Notes under the pieces: model-generated
Seen by the model: the letters and a program-made list of their open reading frames with translations, nothing else
What the model was told of the DNA's origin: nothing
The model's database searches: none
Part shown: positions 12,901-26,600 of the stretch, one piece after another
Numbering within the stretch: position 1 is the first letter of the stretch
How the letters are laid out: every line of letters starts with the position of its first letter
Position numbers and translations under genes: made by a program
Assembly: GCA_024305405.1 (NCBI GenBank)
Contig: JAKNDB010000067.1
Location: forward strand, 1,510,001-1,574,000
Direction of reading: 5' to 3'
Source of the DNA: Dirofilaria immitis
Taxonomy: Eukaryota; Nematoda; Chromadorea; Rhabditida; Onchocercidae
Length of the DNA stretch: 64,000 nt

Positions 12901-14572
12901 ATTAAAAAATTATGATACCATGATACCATGATAAGTGCCTGATATTCGAAATAATTTATCAAATAGATTGAGAATATTTAAAAATTTAGAATAAAAAAAA
13001 AAAAATCAAAAGCATACATCGATGTTTCATAAGGCAATCGAAGGATGTTCCCCAAGAAGATACCTCCTCGAAGGTTAATCTACAAATAATAATAAATAAG
13101 TTATATGGTATATAGCATGATACAGTAATACGTTTCATAATTATTATACTGTAATGAAAGTTCTTTTATTAATCAAAAATAAATAAATCAATAAATAAAA
13201 GATAAAAGATAAGGATTCATTGAATATAACAAAAATACTCAAAATATTAAATTAAAAATAGTAAATTTGAAAATGATGGTAAATTTAAAATGAATAAGAA
13301 AGTAAACAATTGTTAGGTAAACAAATGAATGAATTGTATGGTCAAGAATATATTTATAAATAAGTTTACAATTTGAAATTATTAAGTAAACAAATAAATA
13401 TTTCGTGCTGATATGTAATACTCGAAAAATGAAATCATTAAATGTGAAATATAAAAATTTGAAAAATGACACTTACTCTATTATTATGATTAAATATATT
13501 GAATTGATTAATGATTAAATGATTAAATTTTGAAAGTATTGAAATTAAATTTTCCCGCTTCTATTCATTGAAATTAAAATGAAAGTCAGTAATATCAATA
13601 ATTTTAGTTTTTTCTAATTAAAATTATAAAAAATTATTAAAATATACATATTCATGTATATGATAAGACATATATATGATAAGTTTAGATTTATAAATGC
13701 TAAATTTAAGTATGCATATTCATATATATGATAAGTTTAAATTTATAACTGTTAAATTTAAGTATGCATATTCATATATATGATAAGTTTAGATTTATAA
13801 ATGCTAAATTTAAGTATGCATATTCATATATATGATAAGTTTAAATTTATAACTGTTAAATTTAAGTACGCATATTCATATATATGATAAACTTAAATTC
13901 GTAACTGCTAAATTTAAGTATGCATATTCATATATATGATAAGCTTAAATTCACAACTGATAAATCTAAGCATGCATTTTCATGTATATGACAAATTTTA
14001 ATTTATAACTGCTAAACTTATCATATATATATATTCATATATATGATAAATTTAAATTTATAACTGCTAAACTTATCATATATATATTCATATATATGAT
14101 AAGTTAAAATTTATAACTGCTAAATTTAAGCAAATAGGAAGGATGTCTGGTTAAATGAAAGTTTTAGCTTAATTGCAAAATAAAAGATACGAATTACGAA
14201 TTAAATGATGGATGAAGATTGAGGTGACAAATATTTACAGGTTGAGTATTATAGCAAACAAATTGTTATATCAATCATATAACCTCAAATGATCGATCTT
14301 TAAAATTTTGCCTCTTATTTAAATATGATTGAAATAATAGAAGAAACGAAGAGGATCAAAAGATAGATAGAGATTATTTATATAGCAAAAACTTTCCTTA
14401 CTTACTTTATTCCTTTCGTTTCTTTTTTTTTTTTAGCTAAAATTTTTCTTATCCTTTCTTTCTAATTAATAATTATAAAGCAAAAAAAAAAAGTCAAATA
14501 AATAAATAAATTTTTGAAATGAAAAATTAAGAAAAAGAGAGATAAAGAGAGAGAGGAGAAAAAGAGAGAGAA

Positions 14573-14607
<35 letters not shown>

Positions 14608-17600
14608 ATAAAAGTAATGAGAAATTATACAATATTATTTAATCTATGATTTATTTCATGGAATTATAATGAAAGAAAAAATATATATATATCAATTCAA
14701 AACTTACTTTTCATTAATATCAGCAGTTGATATTTCATTAGCACTCAATCCATCGTTATTTTGTGCCGGTAAACTAAATAATCATAAAATATTAATTTAA
14801 TATGCAAATTATTTATAATTAATTTCTATCTAATACATAATAAAACATTAATCTTTTATCGATAAAAATATCGATTTCTCCATTTATTATCAAATTGCAA
14901 ATGATAATTTTATATAGTCCATTATTAGTTCAAATTTATTTCACATTTATTTCAAATAATTCATTTCCAATTTTCACATATATATATATGTATATGTTTA
15001 CATATTTATATTTTGCTAATTATTCATTCATACCTTTTTTTTCGTCTATTACCTTTATGCTAATTAAATGTTTTAATGCATGAGGTAAATTAATAAGCAT
15101 TTTATTCGATGTAAAAATGAAAAAAAAAAAGTTTCATCATTTTAAGTGATAACGGAATCATTTATCATTTAATCAATATATTTGATATTTCATCAAAAAA
15201 AAAAAAACATAATTTTAAGTGATAACGGATATATCGTTATCGTTTTTTTTCAAATTTCACTTGCTGTTAATAAAAATTATTCTAAAAAAAAAGAGTTATT
15301 AAAAATGAAATTTATTATCGATTAAATATTTGAAAAAGATTTTTAATTAATTTAAACTTTCATTGATACATTTATTTGTCGTTATGTTATAATATTATTT
15401 TGTATATTCTATTAATATTGAAATGTTGAAATTACGATAAAATTTATATTCTAAAAAATATTCAAGAAAAGAAAAAAAAAGAAAAGTTGGGAAAAATTTG
15501 TGAGAAAAAAGTTAAAAGTTAAAGTTAAAAATCGATCATAGATGATAAGATTAATTTTTCGCTAATTTATTATTTCATTATGTGATATTTCTTCAAAAAT
15601 CTTTCATATCACTAATATCATTAATTTGATATGATAAAAAAATTTGAAAAAAATTAAGCAAAGATTAATTGGCAAATTATTATTTTGATTATTATTAATT
15701 TTAATTTAAAATAAATTGAATATATATATATGTATGTATGGTTGTAGTAAATAATTGTAATAAATAATTAATAATTAGAAATTGAAAAATTAATGAACAG
15801 AAAGTGAAGGAATAAATTGAATTAATTTAACTTTCTTTCATTTAAAATTTACTTCCTATAAAATAAAATATTCATTTTCTACTATTAATCGAAGAATTTT
15901 TATTGAAACTAATTCATTACTTATAAATTCAAATTACTATATATTAAAGTATTCAGTTATTTGAGTATTTCAATATTACATTATTGTTATTTTTTGAAAT
16001 ATATTTAAGAAAAAAAAAAAAAAAAAAAACATCCCTCGCAAAAATTTTCTCTTTTAATAAATATTTTGATGGAAAAAGAAATTGAGTAAAATGTTAAAAA
16101 TCAATAGTACTATGGTAACCGTATAAACTGATTTGGTTGGTTGATAAGAAGGTATATATGTTAATTTAATTTAGTTAACCTTTTTCAAAACGAAAAAAAA
16201 AAATTAAATTACGCATGATACATGCTATAAACTAACTTTGATATAGATAGACTTGTTGCCTGCATAATTTTATATAAATTATAAATTCATTATATATATA
16301 TATCGATAATTCTGATATAGACATCATAGATTATCAAATGTTATTTATCTTATGATATGATATTATTTATTAATAATTTAATAGTTTGCGCCACTAATCA
16401 TTAGTTGATTATGTTTAATAATCCAACTATCATTTATCGAAATAAGTTCATTATTAACGTCATAGATAATTAAGGTGATATATTTATTTTCAATCCAATC
16501 ATTATTTATCAGCAATTAAAATATTCACATCATAGATCGCTAGGTAATATCATTTATAATTTAATTAATCATTAGTTATCAGTTTTGGCAAATTTTAATT
16601 GTATATGATTTACCGATTAAATGAAAAGATAAAAGCATGTAATTAGCCTATCTCCGATGTTTTAAATTAAAAAGAAAAGAACAAATAAAGGTTAACTAAT
16701 CAAATAGAAGCATAGAAGGAAATGATTAATTCAGAAATTTATTATTTCAGGAAGAGATGAAAATGCAAATAAATGAATGCATCAATTAATTACAAATTTA
16801 CTACTAATCTTTATATGCATACATTGAATTGAAATAATTGAAAGAAATTATTAATTCTAATTTAAATTTTAATATTAATAATAAAATTTATTTGAAATAA
16901 AAATTTTTATGAAATTTAATTTGAAATTATACTGTGATTGGCTATAATCAAAATTGAATATCTGATAAATGCTAACTAATCCTTCGTTTATTAACAATCG
17001 ATCTAAAAATATAGAAAGAAATTAAATTAATTTAATTCAATTCATTGCGGAAGTAAAATTTTTTTTTTTTTTAATGATGAGAAAAATTTAAACTAATAGA
17101 AATGAATGCAAGTTTAATTAATTGTTATTTTTTTATAACAAAAATAGCAATTAATTAACAGATTCATAATAGTCAAATGTGCCATCTAAAGAATACAACT
17201 CACTCAAATTGCTTTCTAAAAAATACAAAAAAAAAAAAAATATATAATAAAATATGGTATAAATACTTCATGTGTACAAGTAATAAGAAATTCTCGAGAA
17301 TAATATCAAATTTCTCTATTCATTCGCTAAGTATTATTGTGCGCTTTAGGGCACGATTAATTATTATCAATGATAATTGTTGTATTATTTATTGAAATTA
17401 TTAAATATGAAAATTTGATAACTTTTTAGGCAAATATCATTGGTATTGTCATATTGCCTTTATATTATCACTATTTTAGCTATTAGTAATCATTATCATT
17501 TGCTCTTGCAAACGTTATCATTGCTATCAAAGAGTAGCAAGACAATTATTTTGAATTGTATATAACTGAATAAACAATTGATTAATCAATGCTTTTATTT

Positions 17601-18679
17601 TTTGTGCAACTTGGCCCACCTAATACCAACTTGGCTCATCGAATAGCCATTTACGAAATGCAAATTAGCCCATTTAATTGCAACAATTTAGTATGTCAAG
17701 AATATTAGCCAAAAAAATTGAAGAAAATTAATTTAATCTATAAAATTAAAAAATTTTCCATATCTTTTATCACCTTTAATTTTAAATCAAGGCAATGATG
17801 GAAATTTATCGAATAATTTTTGTTTATTTCTTTTTATTATTTATTATTATCATTATAAATATTGTATATTGTTTGATAAGCTGATATAAAGTAATTTCGT
17901 TGTTAAATTCAAATATAACAAATAATAATCAAAATAAACTTATAATCCAAAATAAATTTATAATATTTAATGCCTAAACAAATAATCAATTAAATTGATT
18001 GCAATTGATAAAAATAAACGATTAAATCTTTTGCATGACTCTTTTTTTTTTGTTTCTTTTGGAGAAATAAATAAAATTAAGATTAAATTACTATAGCTAA
18101 TTTCTATTTCTTATATTCAATTTTTCTTTTTCAATTCATATTGAATTAACACAAAAGTGCCTAAATTATAATTAACTAAACAATCATACAATGCTATATT
18201 AATTGTTTTTTTTTTTTTTCAATTTCAATTCTTTCATTTATCAAAATTAATTCTTAAATTTGATTAATTTCAATTTATTGCATACAAATTATTTGAATAT
18301 ATCAAAGATGCAAAAATCTGATTAATTCAATTCTGATAATCATTATTAATTACAATTGATATCAACCGTATCTTCGTAGCAAATATTTCATCTATTCTAA
18401 TATGAGTGTATTTTTGATTCGATTCGCTTTTTCCACAATGACGTTGGAATGAATTTGGCGTAAAAAAAAAAAAAAAACATTCAGAATCTTTGCGTATATT
18501 TTCACGCAGAAGATATTCCATACGTAAGAATTAATGCAATATGCGTAAAAATTTAACTATTTTAGATGTAAGAGAGAGAGAGAGAGAGAGAAAAAAAAGA
18601 AGATATAATAACAAAGATATGCTTACCTTTGATTATTTCCTATAGAAGAGCAATTGCATGGAAGAAGTTTCATCAGCAT
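9961..18679 (-). CDS. Regulator of G-protein signalling (small RGS protein, RGS19/RGS20-like)
   Basis: RGS proteins accelerate GTP hydrolysis by G-alpha subunits at the membrane. Five minus-strand exons with matching phases: 18679-18627 (start MLMKLLPCNCSS), 14773-14708, 13079-13018, 12201-12083 and 10162-9961 (stop TAG), about 167 residues. The short N-terminus has a CxC resembling a reduced cysteine string (lipidation is inference). The RGS domain covers about residues 40-165: FEEVSSWGTSFDCLMKHR, then GQKYFAQFLKGEFSDENILF, WQACEELKHEV, ARIIYEDFISIL, and at the end TFDEAQCQIYTLMQRDSYPR. This matches the family throughout, including EN.LFW.ACE and the DSYPRF segment. Odd: exon 5 is 202 bases and needs two extra bases to keep frame, one near the A/T run at 10116-10120 and one near 10088-10094. 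Otherwise the frame stops after SILSAKK. Assembly indels are likelier than a pseudogene because splice sites and flanking codons are intact. Confidence 0.87.
10957..11465. repeat. Minisatellite in the last RGS intron, about 110-134 bp x 4
   Basis: Units begin TACTTTGAAATAGTTTGT near 10958, 11090, 11226 and 11335 and carry ATAAAAATTCTAATCACTTC. Copies are nearly identical apart from A-run length and an internal deletion in one unit. Confidence 0.9.
13640..14137. repeat. Minisatellite in RGS intron 2, about 60 bp x 8
   Basis: Units contain GCATATTCATATATATGATA followed by A/GTTTAAATTTATAACTG and TTAAATTTAAGTAT. CATATATATG makes each unit partly self-complementary. Confidence 0.9.
14520..14606. 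repeat. (GA)n microsatellite in RGS intron 2 or exon 2 flank
   Basis: AGAGAG tracts with AAAG interruptions, about 100 bases downstream (in gene sense) of the exon 14773-14708 donor. Confidence 0.9.
14774..18626. other. RGS intron 1, 3.85 kb
   Basis: No exon was recognised on either strand. It holds poly-A runs, a duplicated TTTAAGTGATAACGGA motif at about 15142 and 15213, (AG)n at 18571-18590, and a less AT-rich patch at 17600-17670 (CAACTTGGCCCACC, CAACTTGGCTCATC) that resembles a segment at about 11620-11660. Together these may be a decayed dispersed repeat. Confidence 0.5.
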
Positions 18680-18728
18680 TTGGGCCGCCGATTTGGACAG
18701 TTTGAAAGGGATTTTGATATAAATTAGA

Positions 18729-18788
18729 AACCACGTGTTACTTGTATTGAATCACGTAAATCACGTGTTACTTGTATTGAATCATTCA
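18729..18788. repeat. 29-base direct duplication with CACGTG, just upstream of the RGS start
   Basis: CACGTGTTACTTGTATTGAA occurs twice, at about 18733 and 18762, only 50-110 bases upstream (in gene sense) of the RGS start codon. Each copy carries the E-box palindrome CACGTG. A regulatory role is inference from position only. Confidence 0.7.
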
Positions 18789-18957
18789 CTTGCAGATTCG
18801 TAATTCGCTTTGCTTATCGTCGAGATCAACACATCTGCTGATTGAATAAAACAACAATATTTATTTTCTTTGTTAAAATAACTTTATGCCTCGCTTCCTA
18901 TTTAATCGTCAACAGTTAATAGTAACAATAATAGCAATGATAATAATAGGCATGACA

Positions 18958-19402
18958 GTACACAACAACAACAACAATAACAACAACAATAACAATATCA
19001 ATAACAGTAACAACAACAACAACAACAACAAAAATAAGATAAACAATAATATTTAATAGTTGCCCTTAAGCAACCAAAATAATTAAGTTGTCACAGCGTA
19101 ATATCTGGAATGCTTTTCTGGCTCATAATGAAATTAGGATAATTTTACTAATATATATATATATATAGAAGGGAGAGAGGAGAGAGATAGAGAGATACAG
19201 GCTTGGCCTTGGCCAAACATAAATAGTGATGATGAATAATGAGGAGGAGAAGGAGGAGATTTTGCAGGTAAATCAACAAAAATATAAAGATGTATTGTAA
19301 GGCCGTGCAAGAGCTAACGGATAGCATACACATACTCATACACATACACACACACAACACACACACACACACACACACATACACACGTACACGTACATGC
19401 AT
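18958..19402. repeat. Microsatellite cluster in the RGS 5' flank
   Basis: (CAA)n at about 18962-19030, (TA)n at 19150-19166, GAGA at 19170-19195 and (CA)n at 19337-19395. The overlapping minus-strand open frame is Val/Cys/Met low complexity and was rejected. Confidence 0.85.
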
Positions 19403-19817
19403 ACATACATAAAAGCATGCCGTTGAAGGGTCGTTTTTCCAAGCAAGCTACTAGGCCTATTGTTGAAGTGCCAAGGCCCGACTGCCATAGTCAGTGATAT
19501 GATATGTGTGTGTGTGTCTATCTATATCTATGTAATGGAGAGTATACATAGGTCATCAACATTTCAACATGCCTAACGAGTTAGGCACGTTACTGCCAAG
19601 GCCTATCATCTTACTAGCACCATTGAGCCTAGGAAAGCTATCTGTCCGCCATAAATGGCCATAAATGTATGGTTATGTGTATGCATGCTTATCTTATGTG
19701 AAAGTTCCCTTAAAGGCCTATACAAAGACATTTTACTCATTGAAGTTGTCTAAAGAAATCATCCTCGTTTACTCCAAATCTATCCTATCTTTTCATTTCT
19801 TTCCCACTTCTCTTTCT

Positions 19818-19863
<46 letters not shown>

Positions 19864-19880
19864 TTTCTCTCATTTGAAAT
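19403..19880. other. Less AT-rich RGS 5' flank, ending in a (TC)n tract
   Basis: About 19400-19700 is clearly less AT-rich than its surroundings and repeats AGGCCT/CCTAGG-like words (CTACTAGGCCTATTG, GCCAAGGCCCGAC, GCCTAACGAGTTAGGC, CCAAGGCCTATC). GCCTAACGAGTTAGGC is a perfect 7-base-arm hairpin. No open frame looks coding. It may be the distal promoter, an untranslated exon or an old repeat. A (TC)n tract fills about 19820-19860. Confidence 0.45.
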
Positions 19881-22800
19881 AAATTACTCCTAATTAGCAT
19901 TGATAGTTGATAGCTTATCTTTTTCAAATAATGCCCATACAATGAATTATAATTTAGAAAAAGCGAAAGATTTTTAGAAATAATTTAGCATAAAAATATT
20001 TTATTTAGCATATTATTCAGCTTATCTGCTTTGATAAGTTTTAATTTTAACTAATAACAGACAAGAGCCAGGAAATTATTTTTCATTTCTTTCCTTCCCT
20101 TCTTCTTCTTCTTCTTGATCATTCCAATCATTCTCCTCTCTTCATTGTTTGCTATCAATGATAAGCATGATGAATAAATAAATGAATAAATGAGTAAATG
20201 AGTAAATAATATTCGATAGAATTAATAAAAGCTTTTAATTCTATTTTATGTTTTACAATTAAAATTATTTCATATTTACTATAAGAATTATTTATCAAAT
20301 TGTTAATTGTTAATTTTAGAAATTTTCTTAAAATTTTTTTCTTTTCATAATTTCATTTCTTATTAACATTTCTTATTAACTTTCAAAAAAGATTAACTTT
20401 CAAAGTTTTTCAGAAATGCAATCGTTGAAAAGACTACTACTACTTACGACACGTACGTAAATTTCACCCAATCAAAATTTGTCGCAGAAATTACTTAAAA
20501 TTAAATCAATTTTTTCAGAAATACTATAAATATTATGGATCATAATTGCTAGATGAGTAATTCGATAGAAACGATAATTTCAACTGTTTACAAAATTATT
20601 AGCTATTTTTTTCCGATCAATTTTATTTCCATTATTTTGATTAAAGTTTTTAAAATAAAATTAAACTTTTCAACACACTTAGCAAAGTTTCATTTATTTT
20701 AATCCCATTTAATTTCAAGATATTTTTAGAAAATTTTATTGAAATATTATCCGAAATTGGCATACGCAAATTGATCAATAACACTAACAATGAAGAAAGT
20801 TTCTATTTTTCAATGATAAATTATTTATCACCTATTTATAATATCATTTATTTTATGATATATTTCATTGTAAAAATTTAATTAAAAATAAAATATCCAA
20901 TGTATTGATATTGATTCATTTAAGTAAAATGATAAGATTACAATTTGTATGAGCAATTTCAAATACTAATAATTTATCACTTAACACTGTATTATCATGT
21001 GTAATTTTTAATGAAATTAAATAAAAATAAAACAGCCTTTTAGCATTGCTAATGAAAAAGATAATTTTATCAATTATCACATCAATGCATATCAATTAAT
21101 TAATTTTATGAAAGCAATTTCAAATTTTCTTTATTTTCTTTTTTTTTTTTGTAATTCTTATCACTAATCAATGAGAAATTAATTATTGAAATTCAAATAT
21201 ATATTTTCAGCAAATGAATTTATTTGATAAAAAAAAAAAAAAAAAAGGAATATGTTATTAATATTATTATAAATTTAAGTTTAACTTCTAAAATGTATTT
21301 CGTTTTTTTTCTCAACTTTTATTTATTATTTATTTGAGCCAATTGCTTGGCTATATCGCTTATTTGGGAAGGGGAGGGGGTGAGGGAAAAAAAAAAAAAA
21401 AACAACAAATAATCTAAAATGAATAGAAACGATAGATTAAAAAAAAAAAAAAAACGAAATTATATACTGAATATATTATTAAAAGTTAAAAGAACCATTA
21501 TTAACTAATGACAATTTTTATGCTTTATATATTGCTATATTCAATAATATTAGAATAGTTTTTCGAGAATTTCAATAATATTAGAATAGTTTTTCGAGAA
21601 TTTCAAGAGTACAATTGAATTTATTTATTTATTTATTTATTTATTTCTCTTATAATGCAAATATATTTAAAATAGCAATTTGAAAAAATTTGCAAAAATT
21701 AATTTTAAAAGATGAAATGTTTAAAATGATATTAAAAAAAAAAAAAAAAAAAAATAGGATATTATATTTATAAGATTTACAAAATTGACAATTATTTTTG
21801 TCTGCATAAACTATAAATGCTAAAATTGATCAAAAATGATTAAAAATAAAACTAAAAATAAAACTGACATTATAATGAAAAGTTTTTTTTTTTTTTTTTT
21901 CTATCTAACGGTTCAATTACAAAAATTGAAACAAAAAAAAAAATGATATATTAAATAATAAATGATAATAATAAAATGATATCATAATGGAACGGAAAGC
22001 AAAATATTCAAATGTCACTTTTGCAACTTCTTATAAATGCATCATCAGATTTGAATATTATTATTATTATTACTTTTTCACTCTTACATCTTTTTCATCA
22101 ATTTCTTCATTTCATTTCACGTCATCGATAAATTCATTGGCATAAAATTTGAAATGAAAAAAAAAAAAAAAGGAAAAAAAAGGAAATGTTAAAGTAATAA
22201 ATGCATATTAAAATTAAAAAAAAAAAAAAGTTTGAGGAGGATGAGAGAAAGAAAGGAAGGCGAAAAAAAAAAAAAAAACTATGAAAAGCCAATTCTTATC
22301 AGCAATCTATTCGTTCCTTCAGTTATCATTATTATGCACCATTTATCACAATGGACAGTTTATCATTATGCATAGTTTCATTTGCTCAATTATCAAATTT
22401 ATTTAATAATTTAATAAAAAATGATTAGTTTTAGCTCTCATTCATCGATTTATACATGTATTTCTAATCAAACAGATAAACAAATAAACTTTTTAATAGA
22501 TGACCTTTTTTTTTTTTTTTTTTTTAAATTAATTTTCCAAATTCAAAAGTATTTTTTTTTTTTTGTATATGAGAAAAAAAAATTTGTTATATTTTCAGAA
22601 ATAGACAAATTTGTTTCAAAACGAAGTAGAAGATGATTTGTTTGATAAGTATTTGTTTCAAATATTTTACATTCATCGAAAAAATTTTATTCGTCAAAAA
22701 TAAAATTTTCCTTATGCATGCATATATATTTGCTATTTAAATAAAAGTTTTGTTTCAAAAAAAAAAAAGCGAGATTTAAACAAACAGGTTGAATCTAATA

Positions 22801-23560
22801 ATTAATTTGCAAATTTAATCAGCCAATTTAGCTCGTATTTCAATCTTTTTTTTTTTTTTTAAATTGTTACAGAATTGAATTGAATAAATCGCTACTCATA
22901 TATTAAACGATAAATCGCTACTCATATGTTAAATGATAATTGTTTACTGAAGCATATTCTTGATTGCTGATATTTTTTTTTTTTTTGCTTTTGTGTTTAC
23001 TATTGAAATAAGATGCATATTTTATTTACTTTTAAGTTTTAAATTAAAACTATGGCTATATTTTTAGAATAAAACAATAATTTTTTTTTTTTTTTTTTTT
23101 CCGGCAAAAATTCAGACATATGTTTTATTAATGATGGTAATTAATGAGGAAGACAACGATGCGCAAACTTCATTGATCAAATCAGACAATATTGATAATA
23201 TCAAGTTATTCTAATAAAGCCTTCGGCTAAAACTTAACTATTATTTCTTATTTCTCAAAAACAAAGTGTAAATTTAATTAACGTATCATTTTCTATTTAG
23301 AACTAATTTTAATAGGAATACTTAGTTAACAATAAATGCATCAATAAAATCATTTTAGGTGTAATGTTTAAAAATAATCTAACATTTATTGCTTAACATC
23401 AACAAATTATTGAGAAACTTTTGCACCATACATGAAACTAAGTAATTATTTATTACCTTAGAAAAATTTGTCAAATTTATTAGAAATTTGTTAGAAATTT
23501 GAAAAATTTGTTGAATCTAAAACTATAATTTCATAACTCTTACTATGATGAATTTTGAAT
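19881..23560. other. AT-rich intergenic stretch, no gene seen
   Basis: Divergent intergenic space between the minus-strand RGS gene and the plus-strand membrane-protein gene. It is rich in A/T homopolymers (for example about 21227-21246, 21882-21900, 22508-22526, 23080-23100). It also has a 31-base direct duplication around TTTTTCGAGAATTTCAA (21545-21605) and (ATTT)n at 21620-21648. No exon supported. Confidence 0.55.
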
Positions 23561-23620
23561 TTTTTACAGCAAAATTGTTGCAGAAATTTGAATTTCTATT
23601 TGAATAGCGAATTACGTGAA

Positions 23621-26600
23621 ATGGTTGCAACTGAAGACGAAAGGAATAGCAAAAAAGCTAACGATAATTCTCAATTGATTGTTTCCAACTATGCATGTTT
23701 GTTTTTATTTTTTTATTAATTAATTAAAATCTTTTAAAAATTAATTGATTGATTGTGCAGCATAAAAAATTGCAGAATTTCGAGAATTTTCACCTTTAAT
23801 TTTTTTGAAAATATTTAAAAATTTTTACCTTTAACCATTAACCTTTGATGGCAAGAAAGGATTAATTTATGATGATTTCAAGAATACATTTTCTCATTTA
23901 CTGATAGAGAGTTTGAGCACTACTAATGCTAACTCATTATAATCATGAATGAACTTTGACATGCATAAATTTGGATCCAATCCTTTGCTAAGGTTTTTCT
24001 TTTTTTCTAAGTTATGTTAGCAGAACAGCTTATCGTAAGATTTGTTGCTCAGTAAAATTATTGCACAATCATTTATCACTCTATCATTGATAATTTTACT
24101 ACTGGTAAATATTTAGTTTCTAGTCGAATGATAAAAATAGTAAGTTACAATAAGAATAATGAATAAGCAGTTTGCAAGAATAATTGTCAGGTAGATAAAT
24201 AGTAAGCACGAAAAGTAAGCTTCATCGATGGGAGAACGGTTAAGTAAAAGCAATGAGAAAAGAAAGTAAATAATGAAAAGAAATAAATAATAGTAAGGAG
24301 GAAAGGTAAGAGTAAAAATAGTAATGGATAATTAACCGTAAGGATCGAGTAGATGAAATAAGTTTAGGTAAAGTTTTAGGCAATAAGAAGGATGGTAAAA
24401 AAAAATCGCACTATTTCCAATTATAATTATTAATTAATTTTTTTTTTTAAATTTATTTATTGACATAGTATCTTCATATTTGCATGAATATTATCGATTT
24501 GCATATTTTCACTAACTTTTTTTTTATCATTTGTCATTTCAAATTTTCCATTAGTTTTGATTTTGAGATGATAAGTTGGATCAGTTAGCATATCAGCAGC
24601 AATATTTTTGGTCCTGGCAGGTGATCCTCACATTTCTCATCATCATCCTTATTATCAATGCGTTAATTGTGCTATGCTTAATGAAGCCCGAATCAGCTGA
24701 CAAAATGACACCCATTAGTCGTTTCGTTCCATTGAATGATTTTCGAAAGCGAACATTAGCTACTTTCAATTTACGAAGGTGCTATTATTTATTTAATACT
24801 AAAATTTGCTTAAATTATATTTCTATATATTCATAATTCTAAGACGAATAATTCATTTAAAAATTTGAACTGCATATAATGTTTCAGAAAATTGGAGATG
24901 TTTGATCTCTTCTTGATTTTTGCTTTATAATTTTAGCATCCTTTTTTTTTAAATTGCTAAATTTAGAAGAAAACAAGGTAACTTAGTGATCAGCAAGTAA
25001 GGAAAAACATTTTTCAAATATTTTTGATACCTTTCAGTATTTCATTCATTTCAGGCCATTACTTAGCATTGATAGCAACAATAATTTGCTTATTCTTTCA
25101 TCCTTTGAGAATCATACTGATGAATTGCTTGTTGAGCAATTACCACTTGATGATTTTCAAAATGGGTTCATGTAAGTTTTTAATCAATGCAGAGAATATG
25201 TTTATGCATATTACTGAAGTTATTTGTCATTTGTTTTGCGCTGATACACAGAGTTATAAATTCTTTATTTCCACTTAAGCTCTAAAACATTGACAAAGAT
25301 AAAATCCAACGACAGCAATTTTAAACTTTGATAATTAAATCTCTAACATGATAGGTTTCTTTTAACACATCAATGGATCAAGCAATTATAACATCAATAA
25401 TACAAAACCAAATGATACACAAAGATTTTAATGATGATAACATAATGCAAAGAACAACGAAAATTAGACAACACTCAATACGGTTGTCCAACCGCCTCGC
25501 TGAAGCACATCCTTCGCAATGAATCTGGTGCTTACGATGCTCTTCTTCCGTGTAGGTGGAGGAGGAAACAACACCCAATACAGTTTTCCAACCTCTTCGC
25601 TGAAGCACATCCTTCGCAATGAATTTGGTGCTTACGATGCTCTTCTTCCGCGTAGATGGAGAAGGATCGTGGTACAGTTTTGCGACTACAAAAAAATAGC
25701 GCCTTTATTAGCTTATGGGATTGATACAACGGATGAATAATTTTAGCTTATTACATTTTACATTACACAATAAATCCCTCTCATATGGTATGATATATAT
25801 GATTATTAATATGAATTAATTTACAATGTCTTAACTTTGCAATGTAATAACGTCTCTATCTAATACATTCACTTATGAATCTTTATGTTTCCTATTATAG
25901 AAGTTTTTTTCTCGCATTTATTCGCAACATATGTGAGATTTCAGATTTGTTAACAAATAAGCATCAAACGTTTATTATTTAATAAATTTTGTTTACTAAT
26001 CTTAACTTCGTAATTCTGCCAAATCGATAAAAGATGAATGCAGATCCAAAATTGATTGTTAATTAATTTAATTATGTCTAAAATTTGAATGCAAGCTTTG
26101 CAAATTATGTAGCATAATATTATTATGCGATACTTTATGTGTACTACACATACAGTGAGAAATATTGCTTCAACGATGCTTCATCTTATTTCAGTTCAAA
26201 GAATATCAAACTTAAGGTTGGAATGAGAAATTGTCAACAACTTTCGTCATTTGTTTATTGTTGTGTTGTCACTACCGATGATAATACCACATTTATTGAT
26301 AAGGGTACACATTGTTTTCGTCAAAGTAAGTATATATATATATCGTCTTGTTAGTATTATTTGTATCTTAAAGTATCATAAATATTTTTTACATAATTGA
26401 TTGGAAGGGCGAGATATATTACGTTTATTTAAATGTAATTATGAAATTAATAGTTTATTTTTTAATTTTAAAATTAAATTAGATAAATCATAGTTTTATT
26501 AATAATTGAAAATTACAAAAGGTCAGTCTATACTTTTACCTGAAATTTGATCTTTCTAATTCGTTGTGTTTTGATTCATTCATCTTTTATTCCTACAGTA

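Noticed and set aside
19148..19402. Minus-strand Val/Cys/Met frame
   Set aside because: Translation of the (CA)n and GAGA microsatellites.
25378..25729. Minus-strand frames over the 100-bp duplication (EEEHRKHQIHCEGCASA repeated)
   Set aside because: They are the antisense of the plus-strand exon copies. The plus frame has phase-compatible splice sites on the copy-1 side, the minus frames do not.
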